From assembly GCA_963969495.1 (NCBI GenBank), contig OZ018338.1:49524780-49588779 (forward strand): a stretch of DNA of 64,000 nucleotides, given 5' to 3'. Position numbers and translations under genes: made by a program. The notes beneath the pieces were generated by a model. The model worked only from the letters and a program-made list of their open reading frames with translations, did no database searches and was not told the DNA's origin. The DNA is from Ceratothoa steindachneri. Lineage: Eukaryota; Arthropoda; Malacostraca; Isopoda; Cymothoidae. Shown in pieces: positions 1 through 11,450 of the stretch (position 1 is its first letter; every line of letters starts with the position of its first letter).

Positions 1-467
1 ACTGGGAGATGGGACTACACTCTTCAGTAAACACTGAAGAGAAGTAGTCGTTCAGGCAGTTAGCATTTTCTACAGCTGAGTGCTTCAATGTCCCCTCTTC
101 ATTCCCCAAAGGGCTAATCGTTCAACGGATTGGTTTACGGCTGTTTACATATCCAAAAAACTCCTTGGGGATTCTTTTTACAGAGTCTCGCCACACGGAG
201 TTTCTCAGACCGCTTAGCCGACCTTATGCTGGACTTCACTCTCCTGGCTAGCCTTCAGTATTCGTCAAAGTCACCCGAGATCTTCGATTGCCGGTACACA
301 TTTCTCTTCTCCCTAAGCAGTTGGCCGATTTCTCGATTAATCCACTTTGGTTGAACAGAAGACCGACGGGGGCATTTCAGGGGATGAAACGCGATTGAAG
401 ACTCATGAATGTGGTTTTGAAACTTTTCCACGAGTCTTCAACAACATCGCACACTTCTAGCCTCGCG

Positions 468-1180
468 TCAGTCAGTCCAGCACGAAGACCTGCAAAGTCT
501 GCTCTTCTCAAATCGTTTCTTCGATTTACTAGTTGCAGGCCCTGCTTTCTGGACTTTGACTACAAATCTAATTAGTCGGTGATCACTTCCACCGAGCTCT
601 TCGCCAACAGAGTAGTCCTCAAAGATGTCATCCTCAGAGGTGAAAACCAAGTCGAGGATATTGTCTCCTCTCGTTGGGTCTCTCACCCATACAGTCAGGA
701 AGTCGTTCGCGAACTCCAGGTTTAGTGCGTTCTCGCCACAGGGTTCTCTGGTTTCCGAGTCAACTTGTGTGTTGAAATCCCCCATGACGATACACAATCT
801 GTCTTTTACAAGTTCGCCCAACAGCTGGTACAGATCTCTGTCATTTTCAACGAGTTAGGCAGGAGGTCTAGAAACCACCAGGGTCCTGATTTGGCAGGAC
901 CTATCTCTAGGTCAACACCTAGTAGTTCTTGGTCGGATACGATGTTGCAATCCGTCGATTTGAGAGTATCCTTGTCATCCATCACACCGTCACCCTCTTT
1001 GTCTGGCCTATCTTTCAGGAAGAGGTGGTAACCGGGAATCGTGAATTCACCTTCAAAATCTCGGCTTGAGGTTTTTATCTACGACTCCGTTATGGCTACC
1101 ATCTCAGGGTCTTCTGTTGCTACGAGGCCACGGAGCTCAAGAAGCTTGTTCCTGATTGACCTCGCATTGAACAGAAGAAC
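468..1180 (-). pseudogene. LINE ORF2 endonuclease domain (broken)
   Basis: Minus-strand pieces of an endonuclease/exonuclease/phosphatase domain, the nickase that starts target-primed reverse transcription in LINEs. The N-terminal part (about 1180-1079) contains NARSIRNKLLELR, typical of the first strand of CR1/L2 endonucleases, and ends at a stop after VAITES, where the family normally reads ITETW or ITESW. The C-terminal part (821-468) keeps the GDFN metal-binding motif, NILDLVFT and the SDHRLI catalytic Asp-His block. The centre is frameshifted. The same order is found at 51.95-52.6 kb in copy B. I am confident of the domain; the exact start of ORF2 cannot be fixed. Confidence 0.85.
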
Positions 1181-1860
1181 TTTCAGGGAGTCTCCGAAAG
1201 TGTAGGACTCCCCAATCTCTTCCGTTTCCCGGCTTGCTTGCTGGAGCGGTGCCACTCCTCTTTGCGACCTCCGAGAAGGTCGTTCTAGGAGTGTCACGGG
1301 CGTACTGGCGTACGTCCCCCTTCACTCTAGGCCTGACACTACTTAGGGTCCGTTCCACGACATCTTGTATCATTTGGCAGAGTACGGCCTTTCCTTTAAA
1401 GGAAAGATGTACTCCATCCCTTTGGTAAGATCATTTCTACCATAGGAGGTGCGGTAAGGGTCCACAAAAAAGACTCCCCTCCGCCGTACACAAATCCCCG
1501 AGGCGTCGATTAAGGGAAACGTTCCTCAAGTGAGTGGTCCGGGTTGGACCTCTTCTCGGGAGCATCCCGACCACTACACGTCTGCGTGTTTTTAGCCCAC
1601 AGTCGTCCACAGCACCATGACTGTGTTGAGAATCCTTTCTGTGGGGCCTATCTTTCGTCCTCTGAGGTAGAGGTCTTTGCCACTTACAATTAGGGCAACG
1701 ACTGAGTTCTCAGAAATCTGAGATTTCTTCGCCTCTACTCTGATCTGCTGGTTGTTTCCTTCCTGGTATGCAACTTACCTTCACACTCGTGCAAAGGCGT
1801 GCTGCTAGCAGGGCTGGCAGGGCCCGTGCTTGAGGGTCCCCAATAAGGATGACCCTCGCA
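1137..1860 (-). pseudogene. LINE ORF1 SGNH/GDSL esterase segment (broken)
   Basis: This aligns with the esterase-like part of ORF1 in copy B (51.3-51.9 kb). SGNH hydrolase domains are known in ORF1 of CR1-type LINEs. Near 1840 the block I motif reads VILIGDPQ where copy B has VLIGDSQ, so the catalytic serine is replaced by proline here. Near 1400 the block V motif DGVHLSFKG keeps the Asp-x-x-His pair. The C-terminus (1373-1137) reads MIQDVVERT followed by a basic stretch. Frameshifts separate the blocks. The lost nucleophile and the frameshifts show it is inactive. Confidence 0.7.
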
Positions 1861-2422
1861 CATTTGTCGGCACTCTTTTCTTTCTCCAGAGACTTATCTC
1901 TTTTCTCTTTCGTCTCCGTATTTCCCTTGTTTTTCTAATTTTCTTCTTCTTCTTCTTCCCTTTTTTTCGATCTTCATTTGTCTTTTTTTCAGTTTCTCGT
2001 TTCTCTTCTTCTCTTTCCACTTTTTCTTGCGCACCAGTAACGCTCGAATCCTCTACACTGGGGTGAGCTACATTAAGGTCATTGTTTTTCTTCTTTTTTC
2101 TTTTTCTTTCTCTTATTAATTTCTCCGCATGGTTGAAGTGGCATTACAAATGCAGTTTCAGCTCCTAGAGTTGGAGTCTCATTAGCGGACCCACCCAAGT
2201 CAGTGGGAGTGTCGTCTCGAGCTTGAGCTGACTGGGCCTCTAGTTTAGAGGCTAGCTCTAGGATTCTCTCCTCGAGACGCCAAATCTGAAGCGCGTGCTG
2301 TGTCAACAAAAAATTATTCTCATGGTTCTGGATCAAAATTGTTTGATTCTAGCGTAATTATATGTGCTGAATTGAATAATGATATTCGTATAGCTGTATC
2401 GGGCTCAGTTTTCCAGAACCAG

Positions 2423-2633
<211 letters not shown>

Positions 2634-2797
2634 TTTGGTGCACCATGTTATTCATACACTAATTTATATGTTCATTGGTTCCACTTATGCAATAATTCTT
2701 TCCTAATTTGTGCTTTTTGGTTTGTTTCAGATTGTTGGTTCATGATAGTGCGTATCTATAACTGCCTAATTTCTAATTACCCTGACCTTAACAAAAC

Positions 2798-4265
2798 ATG
2801 GAACGTGGCAAGTGCGTGAATGATGCAGATCGTTTTTGTTACATATGTGGCGCCTTCACTCTTGGTAGCCTCAAGAAGCCAATCACAAAAGCTGTTCGAC
2901 TGAACTACAAAAGTTACTTCAAATGTCCTTTGGGTGACCAAGACAATAAATGGGCACCTCATATAGCTTGTAAGTCTTGTCAACCACCTGAACGAGTGGA
3001 TGTGTGGTAAGCGAAGCTAAGGAATGCCGTTTGCTGTAACAATACAATAATATGGCGTGAACCCAAAGACCACAGCAGTGACTACTACTTCTGTCTCACA
3101 AACATTAAGGGAATAACCATCAAAACACGAGGCAAAGTGCAGTACCCCAATATTGCTTCTTCAATCCGACCAGTTACACACAACGCTGAACTCCCAGTCC
3201 CAAATCCACCGAGTGAACAAGAATTATGAGTGATTCCGATTCTAATTGTACCTCAAATGAAGAGGGATTACCAGGATGACCCTGAAAATACCAGGCCTAA
3301 ACTCTTTATTCAAGAAGCGCTTCATGATCTCATCAGGGACCTAGACTTGTCCAAAGAAAAGGCCGAAGTTCTGGGATCCATACTAAAGCAGCGTAACCTG
3401 CTGGAAGCTGGAGTGCGTATCACTATACCTCGTTACCGACATAGTGATCTGTCTGCATTTTTCAAGATAGCAAACAACCTTTGTTATTGTGAGGATGCAT
3501 TATCTCTCATGCAACAATTCTGCAAGTCTGAACCATACAAGTCAGATGATTGGAGGCTGTTTATAGACTCTGGAAAAGACTCTGAAAGCTGTTTTGTTAC
3601 ACAATGGCAATCGGTTTCCATCTGTCCCAATAGCACATGCAGCAAAGATGGCTGAGAGCTATGAAACAATGAAGATTTTATTGGCCACTACAGAGTACGA
3701 GAAACACCATTGGAAGATATGTGGGGATCTCAAAGTCATCTGTTTACTACTAGGCCTTCAGAGTGACTATTTTTGCCTTCACTGCATCTAAAGCGCGGTT
3801 TTGCTGGGTTTCGATACTTATGTCAGAAACTAGGTGGTGTGGTTTCTGAAGCCAAGTTGAAAGCAGGTGTCTTGAATGGACCACAGATTTGCATACTACG
3901 ACTTCCTGATAGCGAATTCACCAAGGCCTTGAACCCACTAGAGAAAAACTCCTGGGAATCATTTGTCAATGTTGTGTCAAAGCTTTTTCTTGGAAACTAT
4001 CGTGCTGACAACTACAAAAAAAAATCTTTACAACCATGCTGCAGAATTATCATGCGTTGGAAGCAAGAATGTCCTTGAAATTGCATTTTTTCCACTCTCA
4101 TATTGATTTTTTCCCAGATAACCTTGGAGACATTAGTGATGAAGACGGTGAAAGATTTTCTCAAGATATCGCCATAATGGAGAGCAGATATCAGGGAAAG
4201 TTCAGTCCTAACAGGATGGGCGACTATTGCTGGACGCTGCAACTAGAAGAGAGCGAGCTGGACAT
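2798..4265 (+). pseudogene. Decayed member of a multicopy arthropod protein family (transposase-like, unclassified)
   Basis: I recognise this as a family present in many near-identical copies in arthropod genomes, usually annotated only as uncharacterised. The pieces are: a Cys-rich start (2798-3008) with CYICGAFT and later CKSC; then, after a stop, WREPKDH and YYFCLTNIKG (about 3050-3110); then KLFIQEALHDLIRDLDLSK, WRLFIDSGK and, after a frameshift near 3590, LLHNGNRFPSVP and KICGDLKV. A deletion of the usual central Cys-rich part follows near 3780. Then come FRYLCQKLGG, LKLHFFHSHIDFFP, ERFSQDIAIMESRYQGKF and DYCW, in a third frame. At least two frameshifts, one stop and one deletion make it non-functional. 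The LFID, CGDLKV and ERFSQDI blocks resemble a DDE/RNase-H-fold arrangement, which would make it a transposase; that is inference. Confidence 0.7.
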
Positions 4266-4320
4266 ATTTTGTGACGTGTTTAATATCCTTACTTGCGTGA
4301 GACAATTAATGTCATCATAT

Positions 4321-4660
4321 TTACTACTTTTCTGATTGTTTAAGAAAGTAGATCTGATAGTAGAATAAAACATCTAAATCATACTCAACAATGTGAAATT
4401 AGTCATGTAAGCACAGTCACATAAGAGACAAGCTGGTCTGTTTTGGGTTAAATATCTGTTGTACGACACAAGTGACGGAATATTGAATATTTGTACCTAT
4501 TGATTTTTTACAAAACCTCGTCTGATAGAACAAAATAAATATCAGATTCAAATTCAGCAATATGAAATTAGTTGTGTGAGCATAATCTCATATGTGAACC
4601 ATTTTGGCTGTTAACCAGTGATAATTCAACACTTAGGTTATTCACCTCTTATATTTTGAA
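4321..4660. repeat. Diverged tandem duplication, period ~168 bp
   Basis: Two head-to-tail copies. TCTGATAG followed by AATAAA-rich sequence and CAACAATGTGAAATTAG (from about 4351) recurs as TCTGATAG ... CAGCAATATGAAATTAG from about 4520. Spacing is about 168 bp. Identity is moderate, so this is an old duplication. No coding potential is seen. Confidence 0.6.
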
Positions 4661-5466
4661 AGAACGAATAAAACGTAGGGGTTCTCAAACCCTTAAACTC
4701 GATAAACGTAATGTATAAATAGCAATGGCCTCGTCGGTTAATGATTTTAATTGAAATCAGTCAAGCGAAAACTTTAACACTTTCAAGGGTTAATGCTTCG
4801 CTAAAGGTCTCCAACAGACAGCACTTGGCTAATACACGAACTCATTGTTTTAATACTTAAGTGGCAACATATCAACTCTTAAACTTGAAAACACATTAAA
4901 AACTTATTCAAATGAACAGTGTTCATATCCCAAGGAATCAACTCTTCAACAACTGTAAAAAAGAATCTACTTTATAAACTTAAAAAATTAAGTGTAGCAA
5001 AATGAAATCAGGATCAAAATTAAACTGAAAGACTCAAATAAACAAGAACTGCATTGGCTGGAAGCTAAAACAAAATATGTACAAACAAACAAAACAACAC
5101 TGGTTAGAAAGACAAGAAAGAATGTCAGCCAAATTTTTCCTTGCTGTTCTCGACTCTTGTGCATTCGTACCTAAGCGCTCGTTTTCTCTAATTGAAGGGG
5201 TACTTTAATATTTGGTAAACTTTAAGAGGAAAATTGGATATTCCTTAAAAGATTCCTTTCTAATTGAAATTTTTACACCAACTTCAGGAAAACTAGTAAA
5301 AAAAAAAATCAACACCTTGTCTATCTATTCTCAAACTTTTATCAGCAGTTTTATAGAACCCTTGCTTATGAAACTGCATTATTTACTGGCGAGGCATTGG
5401 GAGACAAATTTGAAGCTGTCTACTCACGCGCGAAATGGATGGACTAATCTCAAATGAATTAATAGT
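4661..5466. other. AT-rich spacer, nothing recognised
   Basis: No protein similarity, RNA gene or clear repeat structure. The only long open frames are short, with poor composition. Confidence 0.6.
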
Positions 5467-5892
5467 CAGATGGCGACTACTGGTTCTAATAAGCAGATGG
5501 CGACAACTGGTTGTAATAAGCAGATGGTAACTACTGGTTGGAATAAGCAGATGGCAACTACTGGTTCTAATAAGGAAATAGCGACTACTAGTTGTAATAA
5601 GCAGATGACGACTACCGGTTGTAATAAGGAAATGGCGACTACTAGTTGTAATAAGCAGATGACGACTACCGGTTGTAATAAGGAAATGGCGACTACTGGT
5701 TGTAATAAGCAGATGACTACTGGTTGTAATAAGCAGATGGCGACTACTGGTTGTAATAAGCAGGTGGCGACTACTGGTTCTAATAAGCAGATTGCGACTC
5801 CTGATTGTAATATGGAAATGGCGACTACTGGTTTTAATAATCAAATGGCGACTACTGGTTGTAATAAGCAGATAGCGACTACTGGTTATAAT
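5467..5892. repeat. 27-bp minisatellite, 15 units plus a partial one
   Basis: Units of the form CAGATGGCGACTACTGGTTG plus TAATAAG, starting at 5467 and repeating every 27 bp; one unit (5710-5733) is 24 bp. Between 5575 and 5709 units alternate between CAG and GAA starts, with matching CCGG or CTAG variants, so a 54-bp dimer was amplified. Because the period is divisible by three, the array is open for long distances on both strands (a nine-residue repeat like QMATTGCNK on plus). I see no promoter, splice site or flanking coding sequence, so translation is not supported. Confidence 0.97.
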
Positions 5893-6300
5893 GGCATCTC
5901 CCAAAATTTTCCCTATGAAACAAATACAAGAAGAAAAAAAAGGAATGCGAAAGTTACGACGTGAGATGATCTTAGTGAATCCCAATCGGGAGGCATTTGT
6001 CTCTCAGGGCGGGAATTTTAGTAAAGTTGCGTCGTCCGTTCCTCGAACCAGTGGACGCGATCCCCCGAACCGATTAATGAAGTGCATATAAAGATCAGAA
6101 TGACAATCACTGGTAAACCGGAAGGCTACGGGGTGACGGACCTGTCGGGGTGTCGGGTAGTATTGTGGTTCCGGTCCAGTTTACGATATCGGTAGCCCCG
6201 TAAGGGGACAGTTGTACTTCATGTTGGGGGGAGGAGCTCCCTCCCCCGCACGGGCGTGGATAGTGTAGCAGGGGGACAATCCCTGCTACAACCCAAACCT
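5893..6300. other. GC-richer spacer with a perfect stem-loop
   Basis: No gene seen. It contains a 10-bp perfect stem (TGTAGCAGGG at 6264-6273 and CCCTGCTACA at 6281-6290) with a 7-nt loop. Confidence 0.6.
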
Positions 6301-6475
6301 AGGGCAACGACACGTCCTCCCGGCCCCAGTGCCCGCATTTGTGCTCCTCCCCGGCTCACACTGCCTGTAGGAACACCTGTAGCTATACATCTTCCACTTC
6401 CTCTTTCTTTGCAAATCTCTCCTTTCAAACCTTCTGCGTGATACGGCCTCGTTGCTATTGCGCTTTAAATTTCGA
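6301..6475 (+). repeat. Dispersed repeat shared with 19,575-19,720 (probable LINE 3' end)
   Basis: Shares ordered blocks with 19.58-19.72 kb: CCCGGCCCCA, a Gly-rich stretch, a CATCTTCC block, and TTCTGCGTGAT near the end. At 19 kb this sequence directly follows the RNase H and C-terminal remnants of a jockey/I-type LINE, so it is most likely the 3' untranslated region of that family, present here as a 5'-truncated insertion. Confidence 0.5.
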
Positions 6476-6644
6476 TGACTCATCACAAAAACTACGGCTT
6501 CACACTTAATCCCGTTTGGGATTATTCGATTATTGAGTTTGGAGCGCTGGTCGGGTTGATATGGCACTCTATGGATTTTACAAGTTGCCACACATATGGC
6601 GGTCCCGACGTAAAGAGCGCGATCACTTTAGGACGGGAGTAATA

Positions 6645-7047
6645 TCAGCCATTGGCTGTGATTGCCTCATCAGCCATTGGCTGTGGTTGCCTCAAATCAG
6701 CCTTTGGCTGTGATTGCTTCAAATTAGTCATTGGCTGTGATTGCCTCAAATTAGTCATTGGCTGTGATTGCCTCAAATCAGCCATTGATTGTGATTGCCT
6801 TAAATCAACCATTGGCTGTGGTTGCCTTAAATCAACCATTGACTGCGATTGCCTCAAATCAGCCATTGACTGTGATTGTCTCAAATCAGCCATTGGTTGT
6901 GATTATCTTAAATCAGTCATTGGCTGTGATTGCCTCAAAACAGCCATTGATTGTGATTGCCTCAAATCAGCCATTGGCTATGATTGTCTAAAATCAGCCA
7001 TTGACTGTGATTGCCTCAAATCAGCCATTAGCTGTGATTGTCTCAAA
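6645..7047. repeat. 27-bp minisatellite, 15 units
   Basis: Units of TCAGCCATTGGCTGTGATTG plus CCTCAAA, the first shortened to 25 bp. The sequence is unrelated to the 27-bp array at 5.5 kb despite the identical period. Reading one frame gives a nine-residue Cys-rich repeat like SAIGCDCLK; the other strand is also open. The only initiators in the long plus frame are non-ATG, so I do not call a gene. Confidence 0.97.
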
Positions 7048-7719
7048 TATATTATGGGACAATATTGGAAAATCGGCTTAATTTTTAAGCTTCATCTTTT
7101 TCATCAAAATTTCACACTTGTATACAGCGCCGGACTACTTTAGATGATAAAATACCATGTATTGATATGAAGCACGTGAACTTCATTCTTGGATTGTTCG
7201 ACCGTGTCTCTTTACCTGGGAAATGGTTCTCTTATAGCTCCTCCCCCCACCCTCCGCATTTCTCGAGCGAACAAAAGGTAACTCGAAAAACGCCGGGGAG
7301 GGAACGATGATCTTAAGGAAATAATGGTTGTCTGTTTAAGAAAGAGTCTGCTCTCATCGACGAATTAATGGACAAGTAATATGTCTGAAGTGGATCTATT
7401 CTTCAAAACAACAATCCTGTTGTTGGAGCCACAAGTTGTTGCCAATTATACCAAATTAGTTACAGAAGCTCATCAAGTGTTTTTGCCTTTCCCAACAATA
7501 TACTTGTTTTGTTCCTCCACTGTTGTGATGTTTATATTGACTAAAAATGAGAACGTCTCAACATTAGTGAACATGGTAACGTTCGAGCAAAATTAACTGT
7601 ATTTATTCCTCGGTTTTCTAGTGTTTCTCTGTTCGCGGGCCCAAAAGTGTGGCCATTAAATCGAATGGAACATTTGTGTGGCAAGGACTTCGTAATTACC
7701 CACTTTTTCATTTGAGAAT
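7048..7719. other. Spacer, nothing recognised
   Basis: AT-rich sequence with short chance open frames and no recognisable domain or repeat. Confidence 0.6.
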
Positions 7720-7805
7720 TAATAAAGCACTTTTGGCCTTCCTAAAAGTATATCTTTGCATTTAATAAAGCACTTTTGGCCTTCCTAAAAGTATATCTTT
7801 GCATT
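7720..7805. repeat. Perfect tandem duplication, 2 x 43 bp
   Basis: The 43-bp segment beginning TAATAAAGCACTTTTGGCC (7720-7762) is repeated without change at 7763-7805. Perfect identity suggests a recent duplication. Confidence 0.95.
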
Positions 7806-8394
7806 AAATGAAATGGAAATTTTATGAGCCATCAAAATAGGGATTTATTTTCATTTGATTGCACTTAATAGACCAATTTAGTTTATAAATTGCTACAGTA
7901 ATTACTACTGTAAAGTATAATAGTGAAATATTACCAGGTAGCATTCATAATGGAAAAGGAATTTAAGGAACCTGGGATTGTTTGGGGAGGATTACATAAC
8001 AACAAAAGCTTGCTGGTTCATATCTACGATTTTGGGTCATTCGCCTTTAAGATTAGATTCAGGTAACGAAATGGAGACATTTGGGTCACGTGAGTTTGAA
8101 GGTTATGATTTGGGTCATTCGCTCTCAAAAGTAGATTCAGTTATAGGCAACGAAATGGAGACATTTGGGTCACGTGAGTTTGAAGGTTATGATTTGGGTC
8201 ATTCGCTCTCAAAATTAGATTCAGTTATAGGTAACGAAATGGAGACATTTGGGTCACGTGAGTTTGAAGGTTATGATTTGGGTCATTCGCTCTCAAAATT
8301 AGATTCAGTTATAGGTAACGAAATGGAGACATTTGGGTCACGTGAGTTTGAAGGTTATGATTTGGGTCATTCGCTCTCAAAATTAAATTCAGTT

Positions 8395-9620
8395 ATAGGT
8401 AACGAAATGGAGACATTTGGGTCACGTGAGTTTGAAGGTTATGATTTGGGTCATTCGCTCTCAAAATTAGATTCAGTTATAGGTAACGAAATGGAGACAT
8501 TTGGGTCACGTGAGTTTGAAGGTTATGATTTAAGGTCATTCGCTCTCAAAATTAGATTCAGTTATGGAGACATTTGGGTCACGTGAGTTTGATAGTTATG
8601 ATTTGGGTCATTTGCTCTCAAAATTAGATTCAGTTATAGGTAACGAAATGGAGACATTTGGGTCACGTGAGTTTGAAGGTTATGATTTGGTTCATTCGCT
8701 CTCACAATTAGATTCAGTTATATGTAACGAAATGGAGACATTTAGGTCATGTGCGTTTGAATATTATGATTTGGGTCATTCGCTCTCAAAATTTGATTCA
8801 GTTATAGGTAACGTAATGGAGACATTTGGGTCACGTGAGTTTGAAGGTTATGATTTGGGTCATTCGCTCTCAAAATTTGATTCAGTTATAGGTAACGAAA
8901 TGGAGACATTTGGGTCACGTGAGTTTGAAGGTTATGATTTGCGTCATTCGCTCTCAAAATTAGATTCAGTTATAGGTAACGAAATGGAGACATTTGGGTC
9001 ACGTGAGTTTGAAGGTTATGATTTGGGTCATTCGCTCTCAAAATTAGATTCAGTTATAGGTAACGAAATGGAGACATTTGGGTCACATGAGTTTGAAGGT
9101 TATGATTTAAGGTCATTCGCTCTCAAAATTAGATTCAGTTATGGATACATTTGGGTCACGTGAGTTTGGAGGTTATGATTTGGGTCATTCGCTCTCAAAA
9201 TTAGATTCAGTTATAGGTAACGAAATAGAGACATTTGGGTCACATGAGTTTGAAGGTTATGATTTGGGTCATTCGCTCTCAAAATTAGATTCAGTTATAG
9301 GTAACGAAATGGAGACATTTGGGTCACGTGAGTTTGAAGGTTATGATTTGGGTCATTCGCTCTCAAAATTAGATTAAGTTATAGGTAACGAAATGTAGAC
9401 ATTTGGGTCACGTGAGTTTGAAGGTTATGATTTGGGTCATTCGCTCTCAAAATTAGATTCAGTTATAGGTAACGAAATGGAGACATTTGGGTCACGTGCG
9501 TTTGAAGGTTATGATTTGGGTCATTTGCTCTCAAAATTAGATTCAGTTATGGATACATTTGGGTCACGTGTGTTTGAAGGTTATGATTTGGGTCATTTGC
9601 TCTCAAAATTAGATTCAGTT
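8395..9620. repeat. Higher-order repeat unit 1 (1,226 bp)
   Basis: This block matches the next 1,226 bp in register. It holds twelve 84-bp and three 72-bp monomers plus two one-base insertions. The shared 72-bp junctions fall at 8563, 9142 and 9548 and recur 1,226 bp downstream. The only differences I found by eye are near 9376 (A versus C) and 9562 (G versus T). Confidence 0.9.
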
Positions 9621-10846
9621 ATAGGTAACGAAATGGAGACATTTGGGTCACGTGAGTTTGAAGGTTATGATTTGGGTCATTCGCTCTCAAAATTAGATTC
9701 AGTTATAGGTAACGAAATGGAGACATTTGGGTCACGTGAGTTTGAAGGTTATGATTTAAGGTCATTCGCTCTCAAAATTAGATTCAGTTATGGAGACATT
9801 TGGGTCACGTGAGTTTGATAGTTATGATTTGGGTCATTTGCTCTCAAAATTAGATTCAGTTATAGGTAACGAAATGGAGACATTTGGGTCACGTGAGTTT
9901 GAAGGTTATGATTTGGTTCATTCGCTCTCACAATTAGATTCAGTTATATGTAACGAAATGGAGACATTTAGGTCATGTGCGTTTGAATATTATGATTTGG
10001 GTCATTCGCTCTCAAAATTTGATTCAGTTATAGGTAACGTAATGGAGACATTTGGGTCACGTGAGTTTGAAGGTTATGATTTGGGTCATTCGCTCTCAAA
10101 ATTTGATTCAGTTATAGGTAACGAAATGGAGACATTTGGGTCACGTGAGTTTGAAGGTTATGATTTGCGTCATTCGCTCTCAAAATTAGATTCAGTTATA
10201 GGTAACGAAATGGAGACATTTGGGTCACGTGAGTTTGAAGGTTATGATTTGGGTCATTCGCTCTCAAAATTAGATTCAGTTATAGGTAACGAAATGGAGA
10301 CATTTGGGTCACATGAGTTTGAAGGTTATGATTTAAGGTCATTCGCTCTCAAAATTAGATTCAGTTATGGATACATTTGGGTCACGTGAGTTTGGAGGTT
10401 ATGATTTGGGTCATTCGCTCTCAAAATTAGATTCAGTTATAGGTAACGAAATAGAGACATTTGGGTCACATGAGTTTGAAGGTTATGATTTGGGTCATTC
10501 GCTCTCAAAATTAGATTCAGTTATAGGTAACGAAATGGAGACATTTGGGTCACGTGAGTTTGAAGGTTATGATTTGGGTCATTCGCTCTCAAAATTAGAT
10601 TCAGTTATAGGTAACGAAATGTAGACATTTGGGTCACGTGAGTTTGAAGGTTATGATTTGGGTCATTCGCTCTCAAAATTAGATTCAGTTATAGGTAACG
10701 AAATGGAGACATTTGGGTCACGTGCGTTTGAAGGTTATGATTTGGGTCATTTGCTCTCAAAATTAGATTCAGTTATGGATACATTTGTGTCACGTGTGTT
10801 TGAAGGTTATGATTTGGGTCATTTGCTCTCAAAATTAGATTCAGTT
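9621..10846. repeat. Higher-order repeat unit 2 (1,226 bp)
   Basis: Second, nearly identical copy of the 15-monomer block. Identity breaks down after about 10,870, where the monomer reads ACATTAAGGTCACGTGCG instead of the expected form. Confidence 0.9.
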
Positions 10847-11450
10847 ATAGGTAACGAAATGGAGACATTAAGGTCACGTGCGTTTGAAGGTTATGATTTG
10901 GGTCATTCGCTCTCAAAATTAGATTTAGTTATGGAGACATTTGGGTCACGTGTGTTTGAAGGTTATGATTTGGGTCATTTGCTCTCAAAATTAGATTCAG
11001 TTATATGTAACGAAATGGAGACATTTGGGTCACGTGAGTTTGAAGGTTATGACTTGGGTCATTCGCTCTTACAATTAGATTCAGTTATATGTAACGAAAT
11101 TGAGACATTTAGGTCATGTGCGTTTGAATATTATGATTTGGGTCATTCGCTCTCAAAATTTGATTCAGTTATAGGTAACGTAATGGAGACATTTGGGTCA
11201 CGTGAGTTTGAAGGTTATGATTTGGGTCATTCGCTCTCAAAATTATATTCAGTTATAGGTAACGAAATGGAGACATTTGGGTCACGTGAGTTTGTAGGTT
11301 ATGATTTGGGTCATTCGCTCTCAAAATTAGATTCAGTTATGGAGACATTTGGGTCACGTGAGTTTGATAGTTATGATTTGGGTCATTCGCTCTTAAAATT
11401 TGATTCAGTTATAGGTAACGAAATGGAGACATTTGGGCCACGTGAGTTTG

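Larger units (their letters stand above)
1..2295 (-). mobile_element. CR1/L2-group LINE, copy A, cut by the left window edge
   Basis: Read on the minus strand this is the 5' two thirds of a LINE closely related to the copy at 49.9-54.9 kb. In element order it holds a coiled-coil and low-complexity part of ORF1 (2295 down to about 1900), an SGNH esterase region (about 1860-1380), the ORF1 C-terminus (to 1137), and an apurinic-type endonuclease (about 1180-540). The start of the RT linker runs off the edge at base 1. The 5' end is truncated: similarity to copy B stops near 2295, inside ORF1, so the zinc-binding N-terminus is absent. Several frameshifts and stops break both ORFs, so the copy is dead. 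The family assignment rests on domain order and on the RT seen in copy B. Confidence 0.85.
8028..11450. repeat. 84-bp satellite/minisatellite array, ~3.4 kb, about 41 monomers
   Basis: The basic monomer is 84 bp; a 72-bp variant lacks 12 bases after CAGTTAT. Each monomer contains TTTGGGTCACGTGAG, including the E-box CACGTG, and a second GGGTCATTCG. In one frame it would encode a 28-residue repeat containing METFGSREFEGYDLGHSLSK, and the frame stays open over several monomers. Single-base insertions (near 8530, 9108, 9756, 10334) and TAG/TAA mutations (near 9376, 9395, 10621) break it, so I treat the array as non-coding. Monomers at the right end are the most diverged. Confidence 0.97.

Noticed and set aside
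2730..2760. Possible 3' splice site (TTTGTTTCAG) before the 2,798 frame
   Set aside because: Matches the consensus, but with a broken downstream frame and no identified upstream exon it cannot be supported.
5383..5985. Open frames of 164 and 200 codons through the 27-bp array
   Set aside because: Both strands are open because the unit length is a multiple of three; flanks show no start context, splice sites or similarity.
6645..7047. CRISPR-like or Cys-rich small-protein gene
   Set aside because: Contiguous 27-bp units with no spacers; the reading frame starts only at non-ATG codons.
8564..10624. 199-residue and other repeat proteins from the 84-bp array
   Set aside because: One-base insertions and stop mutations interrupt the frame at regular places and are themselves copied in the higher-order repeat, so selection for coding is not visible.
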